Of a DNA stretch of 64,000 nucleotides, positions 26,031-36,351 are shown in pieces (the stretch's first letter is position 1; the number at the start of each line of letters is the position of its first letter). Source of the stretch: Cellulomonas sp. Leaf334 (GTDB taxonomy: Bacteria; Actinomycetota; Actinomycetes; Actinomycetales; Cellulomonadaceae); the NCBI RefSeq assembly GCF_001424195.1, contig NZ_LMOO01000001.1:912569-976568 (forward strand), read 5' to 3'. The notes below the pieces were generated by a model. It was not told the origin of the DNA. It was given only the letters and a program-made list of their open reading frames with translations, and did not search any database. The position numbers were made by a program, and so were the translations under genes.

Positions 26031-29000
26031 TCAGTCCACCGCCGGTGGGGTCAGGGCGTTCGGGTTGGTGGACACCGCGTCACGGTCCGCGTTGAACGCG
26101 AGCACGGTCGCGGGCAGGTACTGCCGCACCGCGCCGAGCGCCGCCGGTGGGACGGCGCGCAGGTGCACCTGCTCCAGGGTCTCGATCAGCACCTGGTTGA
26201 GGGTGCCGACCGTCCACGGCTCGCCGACGACGGGCGGCACCGCCAGCAGGATCGCCTGCGGTGCCATGAGGTCCGGCGGGTCGTACCGGAACGCGATGCC
26301 CGTCGTCTCGGTCGCGGACGGGATCACCTCCGTCCACTCGTCGACCAGGAGCCCGGCGACCTCGCGGCCCGGCGCGACGAGCTCGGCACCGGACAGCGCG
26401 AGCGAGACGGCGCCGTCCACGTGGTGGTCGGCCGGCAGCGCGTTCCAGACGTCGCCGGGCCGGTAGGGCACCTGCGCGACGCCGAGCGAGAGCGGTGGCC
26501 CGCCGAGCGCCTCCGCCTCGCGCAGCGCGATCCCCAGCCGCCCGACCGGCTCGCGGACGCGCTCCATCCGCGTCAACCAGACCTCCGCCGCGAGCGCGTC
26601 CTCGCCGACCAGCGCGGGGTCGTCGCGCGATGCCACCAGGTCGGCCGTCGTCGGGGGGACGAAGCGGGGCAGCGCCACGAAGCCCGGCCCGAGCAGCGCC
26701 CGCAGCCGCCGGATAGCGGGCGTCCACGCCGCGGCCGACGGTTCCGCCTGGATGGCGTCCGCCTCGACGAGCCGGCCCTGCAGCTGGTCGCGTGCCCGGG
26801 CGGCGGCGGCCGTCCAGCCGGTCTCGGTGGTGTCGGCGGGGACCGCGGCGTCGCCCACGCCGAGCGACCAGCTCGTCACCACGGCGTCCCGCAGTCGCGT
26901 CGGGTCGGCCAACGCCTCGACAGCGTCCCGCACGAGCGTCAGGGCTGAGGCTGCCCGTGCGTCGAGCTCCGCCACGTCGACCCCGGGTTCGCCGTCGGCG
27001 TGCGGCGGCTGCAGCGTCCTGCCGTCCAGCGGCGTGGCCGGACCGATGAGCACGGACAACGAGCGACCCACCTCCAGCAGGTCCAGGAGCGGGGAGTCGA
27101 GCACGACGACGGGCCGCAGCAGGTCGGCACCGGACGCCACCGCCGCGCGGGCCGCGAGCTCCGCCAGCCCGTGCTCCCCCGCACCCGCGATCCGGACGAC
27201 GTCGCTCGCCGACACTCCCAGGTCCGTCAGCGGCACCGGCACGAGGAGCTCGCCGACCGCGTCCCGCACGGTCACGGTCCGCCCGGTGGCGGCACCGAGC
27301 ATCCGGCCCAGCCAGGCGTCCAGCCCCGGTTCGGCTGCCGCGTACGGCGAGCCCGCCGGTCCGGCCCATCCCCCGGTCGTCGTCGCGGCCGGGTCGAGCA
27401 GGATCCCCACCCGGTGCGTGACGCCGACGCCCGTGCGCGGGGTCTGCACGACGTCCAGGTTCGCCGGCGGCACGAGACCACGGTCGAAGTCGGTGACGGA
27501 GCTGACCGCCCGGTCGAGGTCCCCCAGCGCGAACTGGTGCACCTGCTCGGCCTGGAGGAGGTCGGCGGCGGCGTCCACCGCTGTGCCGAGCCGCCGCAGG
27601 ACCGCCTGCGCGGCCTTCCGGTCCGCCTCGCTCGGGTCGCCGCCGACCAGGTGGTCGAGGGCGTGGTCCTCGCTCTGCGCCCAGAGCCGGTGCAGGCTCA
27701 GCCCGTCCAGCCGCCGCGCGGCGGGCGGGAGGTGCTCCTCGCCGGGCAGCGGTGACACCTCGCGGGCGTTGTCGATCGCCTTGTCCAGGCCGAGCTCGTG
27801 GAGGTCCCGCTCGACCAGGTAGCCGAGCACGACGTTGACCGAGCGCCCGGCGCGGACCCCGTCGAAGACCGTCCGGGCCAGCCGGACCCGCTCGGACGTG
27901 AGGCTGACCGCGAAGGGGGTGTCCGTGCCACCGCCGTGCGCGAGGTGGGCGTTGCGCAGCAGCGCGGAGACCTGGGCCTGGTGGATCGACGGTGCGTGCA
28001 GGAACCCGGGGTCGTCGACCGCGGACAGCAGCGGACCCGGCTCGCCGGGCGGGGTCTCGGTCAGCACGTCGACGGCGGACGGCGCGAGCCGCTCCGACCA
28101 GCCGTAGCCCCCGACGAGGGCACCCTGCGCCTCGTCCGCGCGGAGCTCGGCCAGACGGCGGCTCGCGAGCGACGTCGCCCACGCGTCGAGGCGGTACGTC
28201 GCGGCGTCGAGCGTGCCGAGCAGGTGCCGCTCCAGGTCGCGGGCGTCGACCGCCGCGAGCGTCTCGACGGCCACGCGGAACGCGGTCAGGTGCGGATCCG
28301 TGCCGGCGGCCAGGCGCTCGCGCACCGTGCCGCCGTCCGGCAGGGTCGCGTCACGCTGCGCCCGCCACCCGGTGGACGGTTCACCGAAGCCGTCGAGCTC
28401 CTCGTCGGTCACGTCGGGGGTGTCGGGTCCGAGCAGCCGGGCCGCCGCGGTCGCGTGCTCGCGGAGCCACGCGTGCCGGACGAGCGCGGCCAGCAGCGAC
28501 GGCGGCGGGTCGTCCCCGCCGGCGGCGAGCTCGTCGACGTCGGTCGTCAGCAGGTCACGCAGGTGTCCCGGGTCGCCCACCAGGGGAACCGTGACCGGGG
28601 CGCTGTCCGGCTCGTGCACGGTCAGGGCGCCGGGTCGCAGCCCGACACCTGCCGCGGCGGCGACCGGCAGCGCCCGGTCCCCCGCGACGTCCCAGAACCC
28701 GGCGCTGCCGAGGCTGCGGCCCAGCAGGAGCTGGACGTGCTCGGCGAACCGGGCGCCGAACGCCCGCCGGACCCGCACCCGGTCGGACCGTGCACCCAGC
28801 CGCAGCACGTCGACCAGGTCGGCCGCGACGTCGCCGCGCCCGACGCGCGGTGCGCGTGCGAGCGAAGGTCGCCAGGCACCGTCGACCAGGCCGGTCAGCA
28901 CCCGACGCAGCCGCTCCTCACGCGGGTCACCGGTGAACCGCCCGAGCGAGGTCACCGGGAGCAGCCCGTACGGCTGCCGGCCCACCCGCAGGGTCGGCAG

Positions 29001-30113
29001 CGGGCCACCGGGGCGGACGAATCGTCGCGCGTGGTCGCGGACCCAGTCCGTGTCGGCGAGCGCGACCCCCGCGAGCTGCGGCAGCCAGTACCCCCACGTG
29101 ACCGGCCACAGGACCGTGCTCATGGCCTCGGCCAGGAGGTCGTCGGTCGACCCGCCCGCCGGCAGCGGATCGAGGTCCGCCCCGAGCGCGGTCGCCGCGA
29201 GCGCGTCGGACGTCCCCGGCGCCGACGGCCCTGCCGACTGCGGCCAGGAGCCCGGGGTCGCGCTGGACCAGCCCGCGGCCTCGTCCTCGGTGTTGTTCGT
29301 GAGCGTCTCCGGGTCGAGGAACGCCAGGCCCTCGCTGTAGCGCTGCGCGTCGAGGAGCGGGGCGACGCCCTCCTGCGTGCTCCCCTCGCGGACCCCGGCC
29401 ACGAGCAGCAGGTCCACGGGGCCGGAGACGGGGAGCCGCAGCGCCATGCCGACCTCCTCGGCGGTGTCGAAGTCGACGAGCCAGCTCATCGCCTCGTCGA
29501 CCGCCGCCACCTCGTCGTCGTCCTCGTCGTCGACGAGCGGCGACGACAGGTCGGGACCGACGGCGAGGTCCGTCGTGATCGGCCGACCGGCCGCGACCGC
29601 CACCACCGTCCCCTGCGCGTAGGCGGTCGCCGTCCAACGGGTGGGCAGCAGGCGGGCGACGGGGGTGCTCCGTTGCTCGCTGGTGGCCACGGCGGGGAAG
29701 CCGGGCTGGGACGTCAGAGGTGCGTCGTCGGCGATGCCGGTCTCCGGGCGGGCCTGCGGGTTGGTGGGCGTGGTCGCCCGGACCACCCAGGCGGCTCGCC
29801 CCGGTCCGTACCGGTCCGCCAGGGCGGTGTACGCCCGCTGCGCCCGCTCGCGGTCGGCGCCCGTGCGCCACTGCGCGCGCCAGAACTCCTCCCCCGCGGC
29901 GACCTCCGCGGCGGACAGCCGGGGGTCGTGGGCGTCGACGTGCAGCTGGTCGGGATACACCCGGACCAGCAGCTCGCCCGTCTGGAAGCGGGTCTCCAGC
30001 CGGACGGGGAGCAGCACGACCGGGTGCCGGGACCCGCCCACCTGCGCGGTGAGCCGGGCGTCGGCGGCGGCGGCGTCCGACGTGAGCGCGGCGAGGTCGA
30101 GCGGTTCGGTCAT
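26031..30113 (-). CDS. Uncharacterised 1360-aa protein, fourth gene of the operon
   Basis: ATG at 30113 overlaps the preceding stop (ATGA). Near the N-terminus: VVLLPVRLETRFQTGELLVR, YPDQLHVDAHDPRLS and GEEFWRAQWRT. An acidic patch, DDEDDDEVAAVDEAM, lies near residue 205. WPVTWGYWLPQLAG and RVGRQPYGLLPVTSLGRF follow. The rest is mostly helical with many Leu-Ala-Arg repeats and ends with FNADRDAVSTNPNALTP. There is no signal peptide, membrane helix, Walker motif or known catalytic triad. At this size and without repeats it is probably a scaffold of a large cytoplasmic complex (inference). Confidence 0.8.
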   Translation of the reverse strand: MTEPLDLAALTSDAAAADARLTAQVGGSRHPVVLLPVRLETRFQTGELLVRVYPDQLHVDAHDPRLSAAEVAAGEEFWRAQWRTGADRERAQRAYTALADRYGPGRAAWVVRATTPTNPQARPETGIADDAPLTSQPGFPAVATSEQRSTPVARLLPTRWTATAYAQGTVVAVAAGRPITTDLAVGPDLSSPLVDDEDDDEVAAVDEAMSWLVDFDTAEEVGMALRLPVSGPVDLLLVAGVREGSTQEGVAPLLDAQRYSEGLAFLDPETLTNNTEDEAAGWSSATPGSWPQSAGPSAPGTSDALAATALGADLDPLPAGGSTDDLLAEAMSTVLWPVTWGYWLPQLAGVALADTDWVRDHARRFVRPGGPLPTLRVGRQPYGLLPVTSLGRFTGDPREERLRRVLTGLVDGAWRPSLARAPRVGRGDVAADLVDVLRLGARSDRVRVRRAFGARFAEHVQLLLGRSLGSAGFWDVAGDRALPVAAAAGVGLRPGALTVHEPDSAPVTVPLVGDPGHLRDLLTTDVDELAAGGDDPPPSLLAALVRHAWLREHATAAARLLGPDTPDVTDEELDGFGEPSTGWRAQRDATLPDGGTVRERLAAGTDPHLTAFRVAVETLAAVDARDLERHLLGTLDAATYRLDAWATSLASRRLAELRADEAQGALVGGYGWSERLAPSAVDVLTETPPGEPGPLLSAVDDPGFLHAPSIHQAQVSALLRNAHLAHGGGTDTPFAVSLTSERVRLARTVFDGVRAGRSVNVVLGYLVERDLHELGLDKAIDNAREVSPLPGEEHLPPAARRLDGLSLHRLWAQSEDHALDHLVGGDPSEADRKAAQAVLRRLGTAVDAAADLLQAEQVHQFALGDLDRAVSSVTDFDRGLVPPANLDVVQTPRTGVGVTHRVGILLDPAATTTGGWAGPAGSPYAAAEPGLDAWLGRMLGAATGRTVTVRDAVGELLVPVPLTDLGVSASDVVRIAGAGEHGLAELAARAAVASGADLLRPVVVLDSPLLDLLEVGRSLSVLIGPATPLDGRTLQPPHADGEPGVDVAELDARAASALTLVRDAVEALADPTRLRDAVVTSWSLGVGDAAVPADTTETGWTAAAARARDQLQGRLVEADAIQAEPSAAAWTPAIRRLRALLGPGFVALPRFVPPTTADLVASRDDPALVGEDALAAEVWLTRMERVREPVGRLGIALREAEALGGPPLSLGVAQVPYRPGDVWNALPADHHVDGAVSLALSGAELVAPGREVAGLLVDEWTEVIPSATETTGIAFRYDPPDLMAPQAILLAVPPVVGEPWTVGTLNQVLIETLEQVHLRAVPPAALGAVRQYLPATVLAFNADRDAVSTNPNALTPPAVD

Positions 30114-32914
30114 GGCGTCGGCTCCCGCAGGAGCACGGCCACCGGGATGGTGATCCGGGCGGGCAGCTGCCGCAGGCGGGCGGCCTGGCGGGCCGACGTG
30201 GCCTCGGTCGCCGGGGCGTGGCTGACGCCGGCGGGTGCCTCGCCCACCTCGAAGCCGAAGCGCGGGGCTCCGGGCTGCTCGGCGATCACGATCGACCAGT
30301 CGTCGGCATCGGCCAGCGGGACGGTGAAGCCGAAGAAGCTGATGTCGGGGTCCATCGAGCCGCGGAAGACCGGCAGCAGCCGTTCGACCGGCGGGCCCGG
30401 CTTGGTCGCGGACACCAGCGCGTCCGGGAAGCGCTTGATGAGCTCGCTGCGCAGGAGCAGGACGAACCGGTCCTCCACGACCGTCGGGGCACCGAGCGCC
30501 CGGTCCCCCCACGAGTCCAGCGGTGCGACGTCCGGGGGTGCTCCGGGTGCCACGGCCGCGTCCCAGAACCGGTCGAAGAAGGTCGCGGTCATGGGCGTCG
30601 GGAACTCCCGCCACAGCAGCTCGCGCCCCAGCTCGTGGTTGAGGCCGACCAGGAACGCCTCGACGAACTCCCCGTGGGTGCGCAGGCCGAGGGCCGTGTC
30701 CGCCGGGACGCCGTCGAGCCCGGGGAGCAGCCAGTGCTGACCGAGCTCGGCCAGCGAGCGGGACATCGGGGTGTCGAACCGTGGTGCGAAGCGCAGCGAC
30801 GGCACCGGGTCGTCCGAGGCCGGGGGCACGGGCACCTCGAGGAGGCCGTTCACCCGGGCGCCGAAGGTGCGGGTGGGCGTGGTGAGGGCCAGGGCCTCGG
30901 CGAAGATCGCCTCCGCGGCCAGGCTGCCGAGAGAGGTCCCGCCGGTCGGTGCGGTGGCCAGGAACGCGGCCAGGTGCCGCGCCGCCGTAGCCCGGAAGGC
31001 GGATGCCGCCTGGTTGTCCTGGCGCGGCGGGCGTGGGTCGGGATCCGGCTCGGGCTCTGGCTCCGGCTCGGGGTCCGGGTCGAAGGGGTCGTCGGGGTCG
31101 AACGGGTCCCGTGGCCGACGGAGCGCGAACGGGCGGTCCCGGTCGGTCCGGGTGAACCGCCCCGGGTCGAGCACACCGCCGCCGAACACCCCTCCACCGA
31201 TCGGGGGCAGCGGCCCCGGTCGGGGCGACGGCGCGGGCATCGGGCCGATCGCGAACCCAGGTCGCGGCGGTCCCGACAGGACGGCGTCGGCGTTCACCGC
31301 GGCCCAGGTCAGGTTCTGCGGGCTCGGGAGCGCCGCGCCTCCCGCCTCGAACGTCAGCGGGCCGGCGGGGATCGTGAGGTCGCGGTTGATCCGCGAGATC
31401 GGCCCCATCCGGTCGAGGATGTCGAGCCGGGCGGTCGGTGCGGTACCGCCCAGCCGTCGCACGGCCGGCCCGCGGGACCGGGTCACGCGCCGGACCACCG
31501 GGCTCAGCGCCTGGTCCGGCAGCTGGGCCTGCGACCACTGCTGGGCGAAGCTCGCTCCCCCGGTCGCCGGTGACCGCAGGAGCCGGGCCCGCAGCGGCGC
31601 GAGCACGAAGAGGCCGTCCTCCGCAGGCAGGGGCACCACGTGCCGCCGGTGCAGGCTGTCGGCGAGCGCGAGGCCGAGCGTGGCGAGGCCGAAGACCCGG
31701 CCCGCGGCGTGCAGGTCCGCCGATTGGTCCCACGCGGCCGCGACCAGCGTCTCCTGCTGCTGCTGCACGACGAGGGTGCCGAGCGCGGCCGCGACGCGGT
31801 GCGCGGGGTCGTTGTTGAGCTGCTCGTACCAGCGCGTGGTCGTCGCGAGGTCCAGCGACCGAGCCGCGGCGTACGCCTGGCCGTAGCGCGGGGGCGCCAG
31901 CAGGGGGTGGCTCGGTGGCATCTGGTCGGGCGTGTTGAGGACGTCGACGAGCGCCGTCGCGAACCGTCCCTCCATCGCCGGGTCGGACCACCGCTCGACG
32001 GGTGCGTCGAGCGCGAGCAGGGCGCCGGCCAGCAGCACCTGGGTGTCGTCGGCGCCGGCGATCCCCAGCCCCGACGTCGACAGGTCCACCGCGCGGGTGC
32101 CGAAGCCGTCGGCGACCGGACGTCCGCGGATCGCCAGCGCCAGCGACTGGAAGTCACCGGCAGGGCCCGTGGCGAACCGCCAGTGGTGCAGGACGGGCAG
32201 CTCGACGGGCGCCATGTCGGGCGCGCGCCGCCAGGCCGGCCCCTGGGCGTCGCCGGGGTCGTCGCCCAGCCCGGTGAGCCGTCCCGCCTCGAACGTGGGC
32301 ACGACGCACGCGAGGTACTCGGTCTGCTCGGCCAGCAGCCGCCCGCTGACCAGCCGGGACAGGCTGCGGGTCGGGTCGGCGGCGAGCGCGTCGGCGAGGG
32401 CCGCGTCGGTCATCGCCGCGTCGGTGGCGATCTGCGCGTGCGCCCAGGCCCAGCTGTCGTCGAGGTCGGGCAGCTCCACCTCCGGGCGGGCCGGGGCCCC
32501 GATGGTCAGGACCGGGAGCGCGCCGCGCGTCGGTGCCGCCAGCTGCACGCCCGGCTGCTCGCGCACCACGACGAGGCACATCCACGGCCGCAGTCGGCCC
32601 GCCGACGCCGAGGCCGGGGTGAAGAGCCACGGCAGGGCCGGCTCGTCGAGCTCGACGAGGGCCAGGTAGTTGGACTCGAACGTGCGCGTTCCCGGGGCCG
32701 GGTCGGTGCGGATGACCTGCTGCGGGGCCAGCATCGTGACGTCGCCGGGGCCCATCAGCCGGACCTGGACGGTTGCCGGACCGACCCCGTTGACCCGCAC
32801 CTCGGCGGTCGCGGCCGCCTGGCTGGCCGGGTGCCCGTCGCGCCGGTCCTCCGGCAGGTCGAGCGGACCGCCGCGGCGCGCCCACGGCAGGAGGACGAGG
32901 TTCGGCTCGGACAT
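30110..32914 (-). CDS. Uncharacterised 934-aa protein, third gene of the operon
   Basis: ATG at 32914 shares one base with the stop of the previous gene (TGATG). The N-terminal part has VQVRLMGPGDVTMLAPQQVI, FESNYLALVELDEPALPWLF and LRPWMCLVVVREQPGV, apparently beta-rich. A helical middle includes DDSWAWAHAQIATDAAM and EQTEYLACVVPTFEAGRLTG. Around residues 601-632 there is a low-complexity hinge of Asp-Pro, Glu-Pro and Arg-Pro repeats. A helical C-terminal region follows with GLNHELGRELLWREFPTPM and SFFGFTVPL. The hinge splits the protein into two modules. No secretion signal and no known family recognised. Confidence 0.8.
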   Translation of the reverse strand: MSEPNLVLLPWARRGGPLDLPEDRRDGHPASQAAATAEVRVNGVGPATVQVRLMGPGDVTMLAPQQVIRTDPAPGTRTFESNYLALVELDEPALPWLFTPASASAGRLRPWMCLVVVREQPGVQLAAPTRGALPVLTIGAPARPEVELPDLDDSWAWAHAQIATDAAMTDAALADALAADPTRSLSRLVSGRLLAEQTEYLACVVPTFEAGRLTGLGDDPGDAQGPAWRRAPDMAPVELPVLHHWRFATGPAGDFQSLALAIRGRPVADGFGTRAVDLSTSGLGIAGADDTQVLLAGALLALDAPVERWSDPAMEGRFATALVDVLNTPDQMPPSHPLLAPPRYGQAYAAARSLDLATTTRWYEQLNNDPAHRVAAALGTLVVQQQQETLVAAAWDQSADLHAAGRVFGLATLGLALADSLHRRHVVPLPAEDGLFVLAPLRARLLRSPATGGASFAQQWSQAQLPDQALSPVVRRVTRSRGPAVRRLGGTAPTARLDILDRMGPISRINRDLTIPAGPLTFEAGGAALPSPQNLTWAAVNADAVLSGPPRPGFAIGPMPAPSPRPGPLPPIGGGVFGGGVLDPGRFTRTDRDRPFALRRPRDPFDPDDPFDPDPEPEPEPEPDPDPRPPRQDNQAASAFRATAARHLAAFLATAPTGGTSLGSLAAEAIFAEALALTTPTRTFGARVNGLLEVPVPPASDDPVPSLRFAPRFDTPMSRSLAELGQHWLLPGLDGVPADTALGLRTHGEFVEAFLVGLNHELGRELLWREFPTPMTATFFDRFWDAAVAPGAPPDVAPLDSWGDRALGAPTVVEDRFVLLLRSELIKRFPDALVSATKPGPPVERLLPVFRGSMDPDISFFGFTVPLADADDWSIVIAEQPGAPRFGFEVGEAPAGVSHAPATEATSARQAARLRQLPARITIPVAVLLREPTP

Positions 32915-35900
32915 CAGAAGCGCACCATCCCGGCCAGGCGGGGCGCGTCCGCCCGCTCCTGGGCGTACCGCTCGGCGACGGCGGTTCGCGTGGCGGCCCG
33001 CGCAGCCGCGGCGAGCCGCAGACCCGCGCGCAGGTGGCCGGGCTCCGCCGGCGTCGGGTCCGGCAGCACGACGGGCACGCCGTCCGGGCCGACGACGATC
33101 TCGGTGTAGCGGAACGGCTCCGCGACGCCGGCCGAGGCGTCGGAGGCGTACCGGTCGCTGCCGAAGCTGACCCCCGCCTCACGCACCACGACGCCCGGCG
33201 CGGCGAGGCGCTCCGCGTCGCTCATCTCGAAGAACTGGGAGTCGGGGAACTCGTCGCCCACCGGCGAGACGCTGGGGGTCGCCCCGCCGATCAGGGGGTC
33301 GGTGATCGCGAACCGGCGCGCGTCGCGCGGCACGAACCCGCCGACCCGGTCGATCTCGCGTGCGGTGTTCAGCGGGACGAGGCCCTGCTGCACGACGAGC
33401 CTGCCCAGGGGGTGCAGGAGCAGGGTGTCGCTCCGCGGGACGCCCCGGACGCCGGCCACCTGGGATGCCGAGGCCGGCAGCTCCGTCATCCAGCTGCGCG
33501 GGTCGCCCAGCCGGGTGAGCAGCTCGGTCACGACGTCGATGGTCTCGGTGACGGGTGAGCCACCCCCGCCGATGAGGGTCTTGTCGAACGAGACGGTGTA
33601 GTCCCACCAGAGGATGCCGAACGTTGCCCTGCCGGCGACCCGGAGCGGGATCGGGCCCTCGAGCATGCCCTTGACGTCGATCTTGAACAGGTTCCTCGAG
33701 CCGCGCTTGAGCTGCACGCCCGCGGCGAAGTCGGCGATGAAGTGCGGCGGCCAGAACGTGACCAGCACGTCGAACCCGATGTACCCCTCGAGGCTGAAGC
33801 CGTAGGCAGCGGCGTACAGGGACGCCTTCGCGCCGAACTGCAAGGTGTTCGTCGTGATCGCGAGGTACGCCTCGATGACCAGCCGCGGGTTGTCCCCGGT
33901 GGTGAGCGCCACCGTGACCCGAGGCAGCACCGGGAAGCTCGCCGGCGGGCTGAACCGCGGGTTGAACCCCCCGACCGCGAGCGCGAACCCCTGGCCGCGC
34001 TCGCGCCGGAACGCGGCGGCGCCTGTCAGCACGAAGCGGCCGCACAGCTTCGAGTCGTACAGGACCGCGTCGAGGGCCGCGGACCCGGTGTCGAGGTCGA
34101 ACACGCCCACGACGTCGAGGTTCAGGGTGACCAGCGGGTTCTCGTCCTGCGGGAGGACCGACGAGACCCGGCCGAGGACGAGGAGCCGGCTCGTCTCGGC
34201 GACGGAGTCACGCTCGAGCATGAGGGCGAGGTCGGCGCGCAGCAGCGGGTGCCCGCTGCCGAACGTCATCTTCACCAGGAAGCCGTAGACGTGGGTGCCC
34301 TCGCGCAGCGGGAAGAACGTGCGCAGGGCCGAGACCAGCTCGGGGAGGTGCTTGACGGGGTCGGCCGGGAAGAGGATGTGCTTGAGCCGGCCCGAGGGCA
34401 GGGCAGCGCGGACCGCGGCGACGTCGAGGGTGCGGTCGGCGGCGTAGAGCAGCCCGAACCCGTCGAACGTGATGAAGCCCGCCTGCAGGCCCAGGTGCTC
34501 GACGGTGCCGATGAGGAGGAACGACGTGACGTCGTTGCCCTCGCGGTCCTTCGTCGACGCGAGCCCGACGCACGTGATCGTGACGCGCTTCCCGACGCGC
34601 AGGACCAGGGCGCCGACGTAGTCCCCCGTGGCCGGGTCGAACTGGATCGTGCCGCCGCCGCTGACCGGTCCGGTCCGCAGGTCCAGCGCGATCCCCGTCG
34701 GGCGGGTCGCGTCGACGTGGGCCTCGACGAGCCGCAGGTTGCGCTCCTCCGACGGGGTCATGGTGTCGACGGCGGCGAACAGGCCGAGCCGGTCGACCCG
34801 GACGTAGACCGGGCCGAGCTGCGTGCTGAACGAGACCAGGGCGCCGACGGCCACCGCCCAGCCGGTCTCCGGCTCCTCGGCGCGGTTCCCCGCCAGTCGC
34901 AGCACCACCTCGTGCACGTTGATCCCGAGGAGCCCGCCGCCACCCAGGGGCAGGGTCTTCTCGAGCGCGGGCGGACCGGCCGGACCGGAGGAGTCGAAGG
35001 GCGGCTCGGGGCCGGTCGCGTCGACGGTGGGCGGGACGTGCAGCTCGTGGATGAACCCGGCCTCGGCGTCGTAGCCCAGGCCGAGGGAGAACACCTTCCG
35101 GATCGGCCGCCCGCCCAGGAGCTTGCGCAGGAAGCTGTCCTTGTCGGCCGAGTCGATCACGAGGGCGCAGTGGTCCAGCCGCAGCAGGACGCGGGCGCCC
35201 GTCCCGCTGATCGTGAGAACAGCCGCGATCTCGCCGAGCTCGACCCGTGACCCGGTCGCCCGCGGTAGTGCGTAGCTGATCCCTGTCTCGTCGGGCTCGG
35301 CGCGCCACCCCACCGACACGGACGAGGTCGCCGCCTCGGCGTTGGCCTGCACGCCGTCCTTCCCGCCGATGAGCAACGCGGCCCCCGCGTCGCTGCGGAT
35401 GTCGACGCGGAACCGCCAGGTCGGGCCGTCGGACCCCGGGTTGAGCACCTGGTCGAGCGTGAGCGTGCCGCCGAGCGCGAGGAACAGCTGGTGGGGCCGC
35501 GCCGGGGTGCCCAGCCGCCGCGGCAGGTACATCCAGGTGACCCGCAGCTGCTCGGAGTCGGTGTCGCCGTCGCGGCGCAGCGCGAGGGAGACCATCCGGC
35601 CGGCCAGGACGTCCGCCGCGGTCGGGCGGGCCGGGGAGTCCACGTCGAGCGCGGCGGAGTCCCACCCGACGATCACGTCCCCGAGGGCGTTCAGCGCCTC
35701 GTGGTCCTTCGTCTGGTCGATGACGGCGATCGCCGCGACGATGCCGCGGATCAGCCCGTCCACGACGAGGAACGACGTGTCCCGGCCGGTGTTCAGCGTG
35801 CTGCCCTCGGCGCCCGGGAGCGTGTCGTCGAGGTCGTCGAGTGTCCGCCCGGGGTTCCAGACGAACGAGAAGATCGTGCCGAACGCGTTCAGGAACCGGG

Positions 35901-36351
35901 TGTGGGCCTGGTCGCCGGGCGCCAGCGACCCGGTCAGCTCCGTGGTGATCGCGACCGCCTGCATGACCAGGAACCACGCGGGCTTGCGACGCCGGAAGTA
36001 CGTGCTGGCGAGCAGGTCGAGCAGGCTGGTCGCCAGCGTGTCGGCCTTGCCCCACGTGTCGGAGCCCTGCCAGGACTCGACCTGGTCGATGATCGCCCCG
36101 ACGAGCAGGGCGAGGTTGCCGAGGGCCTCGAGGTCCGCCTGGAGGTCGGCGTCCACCTGCGCGCGGTACTCCGTGATCGCGGCGAGCGGCGCCTGCGGCA
36201 GGGCGAGCGGCTGGGTGGCCGTGCCCGGCGGGGCACCGAGGTCGGCCAGCACCGCGCTGCGCGCCTCCGGCCGGCCGAGGAGGTCCGCGGCGAACGTGAC
36301 GAAGTCGAAGACCTCGCCCGCGACCGCGCGGAGCAGCGAGCCGGCGCTCAC
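32914..36351 (-). CDS. DUF6603-like giant beta-rich protein, second gene of the operon
   Basis: 1145 aa from GTG at 36351 (GTGA overlap). The first 300 residues are mixed helix and strand. From about residue 450 the chain becomes a long series of amphipathic beta strands: GGGLLGINVHEVVLRLAG, GGGTIQFDPATGDYVGALVL, ITFDGFGLLYAADRTLDV, LNLDVVGVFDLDTGSAALDA, AVGGFNPRFSPP, TNTLQFGAKASLYAAAYGFS. This order matches my memory of the DUF6603 family, whose function is unknown. Alternating polar and apolar residues could form a groove or tube, as in AsmA-like or lipid-bridge proteins (speculative). No signal peptide, so not a normal outer-envelope protein. Confidence 0.75.
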   Translation of the reverse strand: MSAGSLLRAVAGEVFDFVTFAADLLGRPEARSAVLADLGAPPGTATQPLALPQAPLAAITEYRAQVDADLQADLEALGNLALLVGAIIDQVESWQGSDTWGKADTLATSLLDLLASTYFRRRKPAWFLVMQAVAITTELTGSLAPGDQAHTRFLNAFGTIFSFVWNPGRTLDDLDDTLPGAEGSTLNTGRDTSFLVVDGLIRGIVAAIAVIDQTKDHEALNALGDVIVGWDSAALDVDSPARPTAADVLAGRMVSLALRRDGDTDSEQLRVTWMYLPRRLGTPARPHQLFLALGGTLTLDQVLNPGSDGPTWRFRVDIRSDAGAALLIGGKDGVQANAEAATSSVSVGWRAEPDETGISYALPRATGSRVELGEIAAVLTISGTGARVLLRLDHCALVIDSADKDSFLRKLLGGRPIRKVFSLGLGYDAEAGFIHELHVPPTVDATGPEPPFDSSGPAGPPALEKTLPLGGGGLLGINVHEVVLRLAGNRAEEPETGWAVAVGALVSFSTQLGPVYVRVDRLGLFAAVDTMTPSEERNLRLVEAHVDATRPTGIALDLRTGPVSGGGTIQFDPATGDYVGALVLRVGKRVTITCVGLASTKDREGNDVTSFLLIGTVEHLGLQAGFITFDGFGLLYAADRTLDVAAVRAALPSGRLKHILFPADPVKHLPELVSALRTFFPLREGTHVYGFLVKMTFGSGHPLLRADLALMLERDSVAETSRLLVLGRVSSVLPQDENPLVTLNLDVVGVFDLDTGSAALDAVLYDSKLCGRFVLTGAAAFRRERGQGFALAVGGFNPRFSPPASFPVLPRVTVALTTGDNPRLVIEAYLAITTNTLQFGAKASLYAAAYGFSLEGYIGFDVLVTFWPPHFIADFAAGVQLKRGSRNLFKIDVKGMLEGPIPLRVAGRATFGILWWDYTVSFDKTLIGGGGSPVTETIDVVTELLTRLGDPRSWMTELPASASQVAGVRGVPRSDTLLLHPLGRLVVQQGLVPLNTAREIDRVGGFVPRDARRFAITDPLIGGATPSVSPVGDEFPDSQFFEMSDAERLAAPGVVVREAGVSFGSDRYASDASAGVAEPFRYTEIVVGPDGVPVVLPDPTPAEPGHLRAGLRLAAAARAATRTAVAERYAQERADAPRLAGMVRF

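Noticed and set aside
31030..31110. Tandem repeat of GAGCCG/GACCCG-like units
   Set aside because: In-frame codon repeats for the acidic-proline hinge of the 934-aa protein; not a mobile or regulatory repeat.
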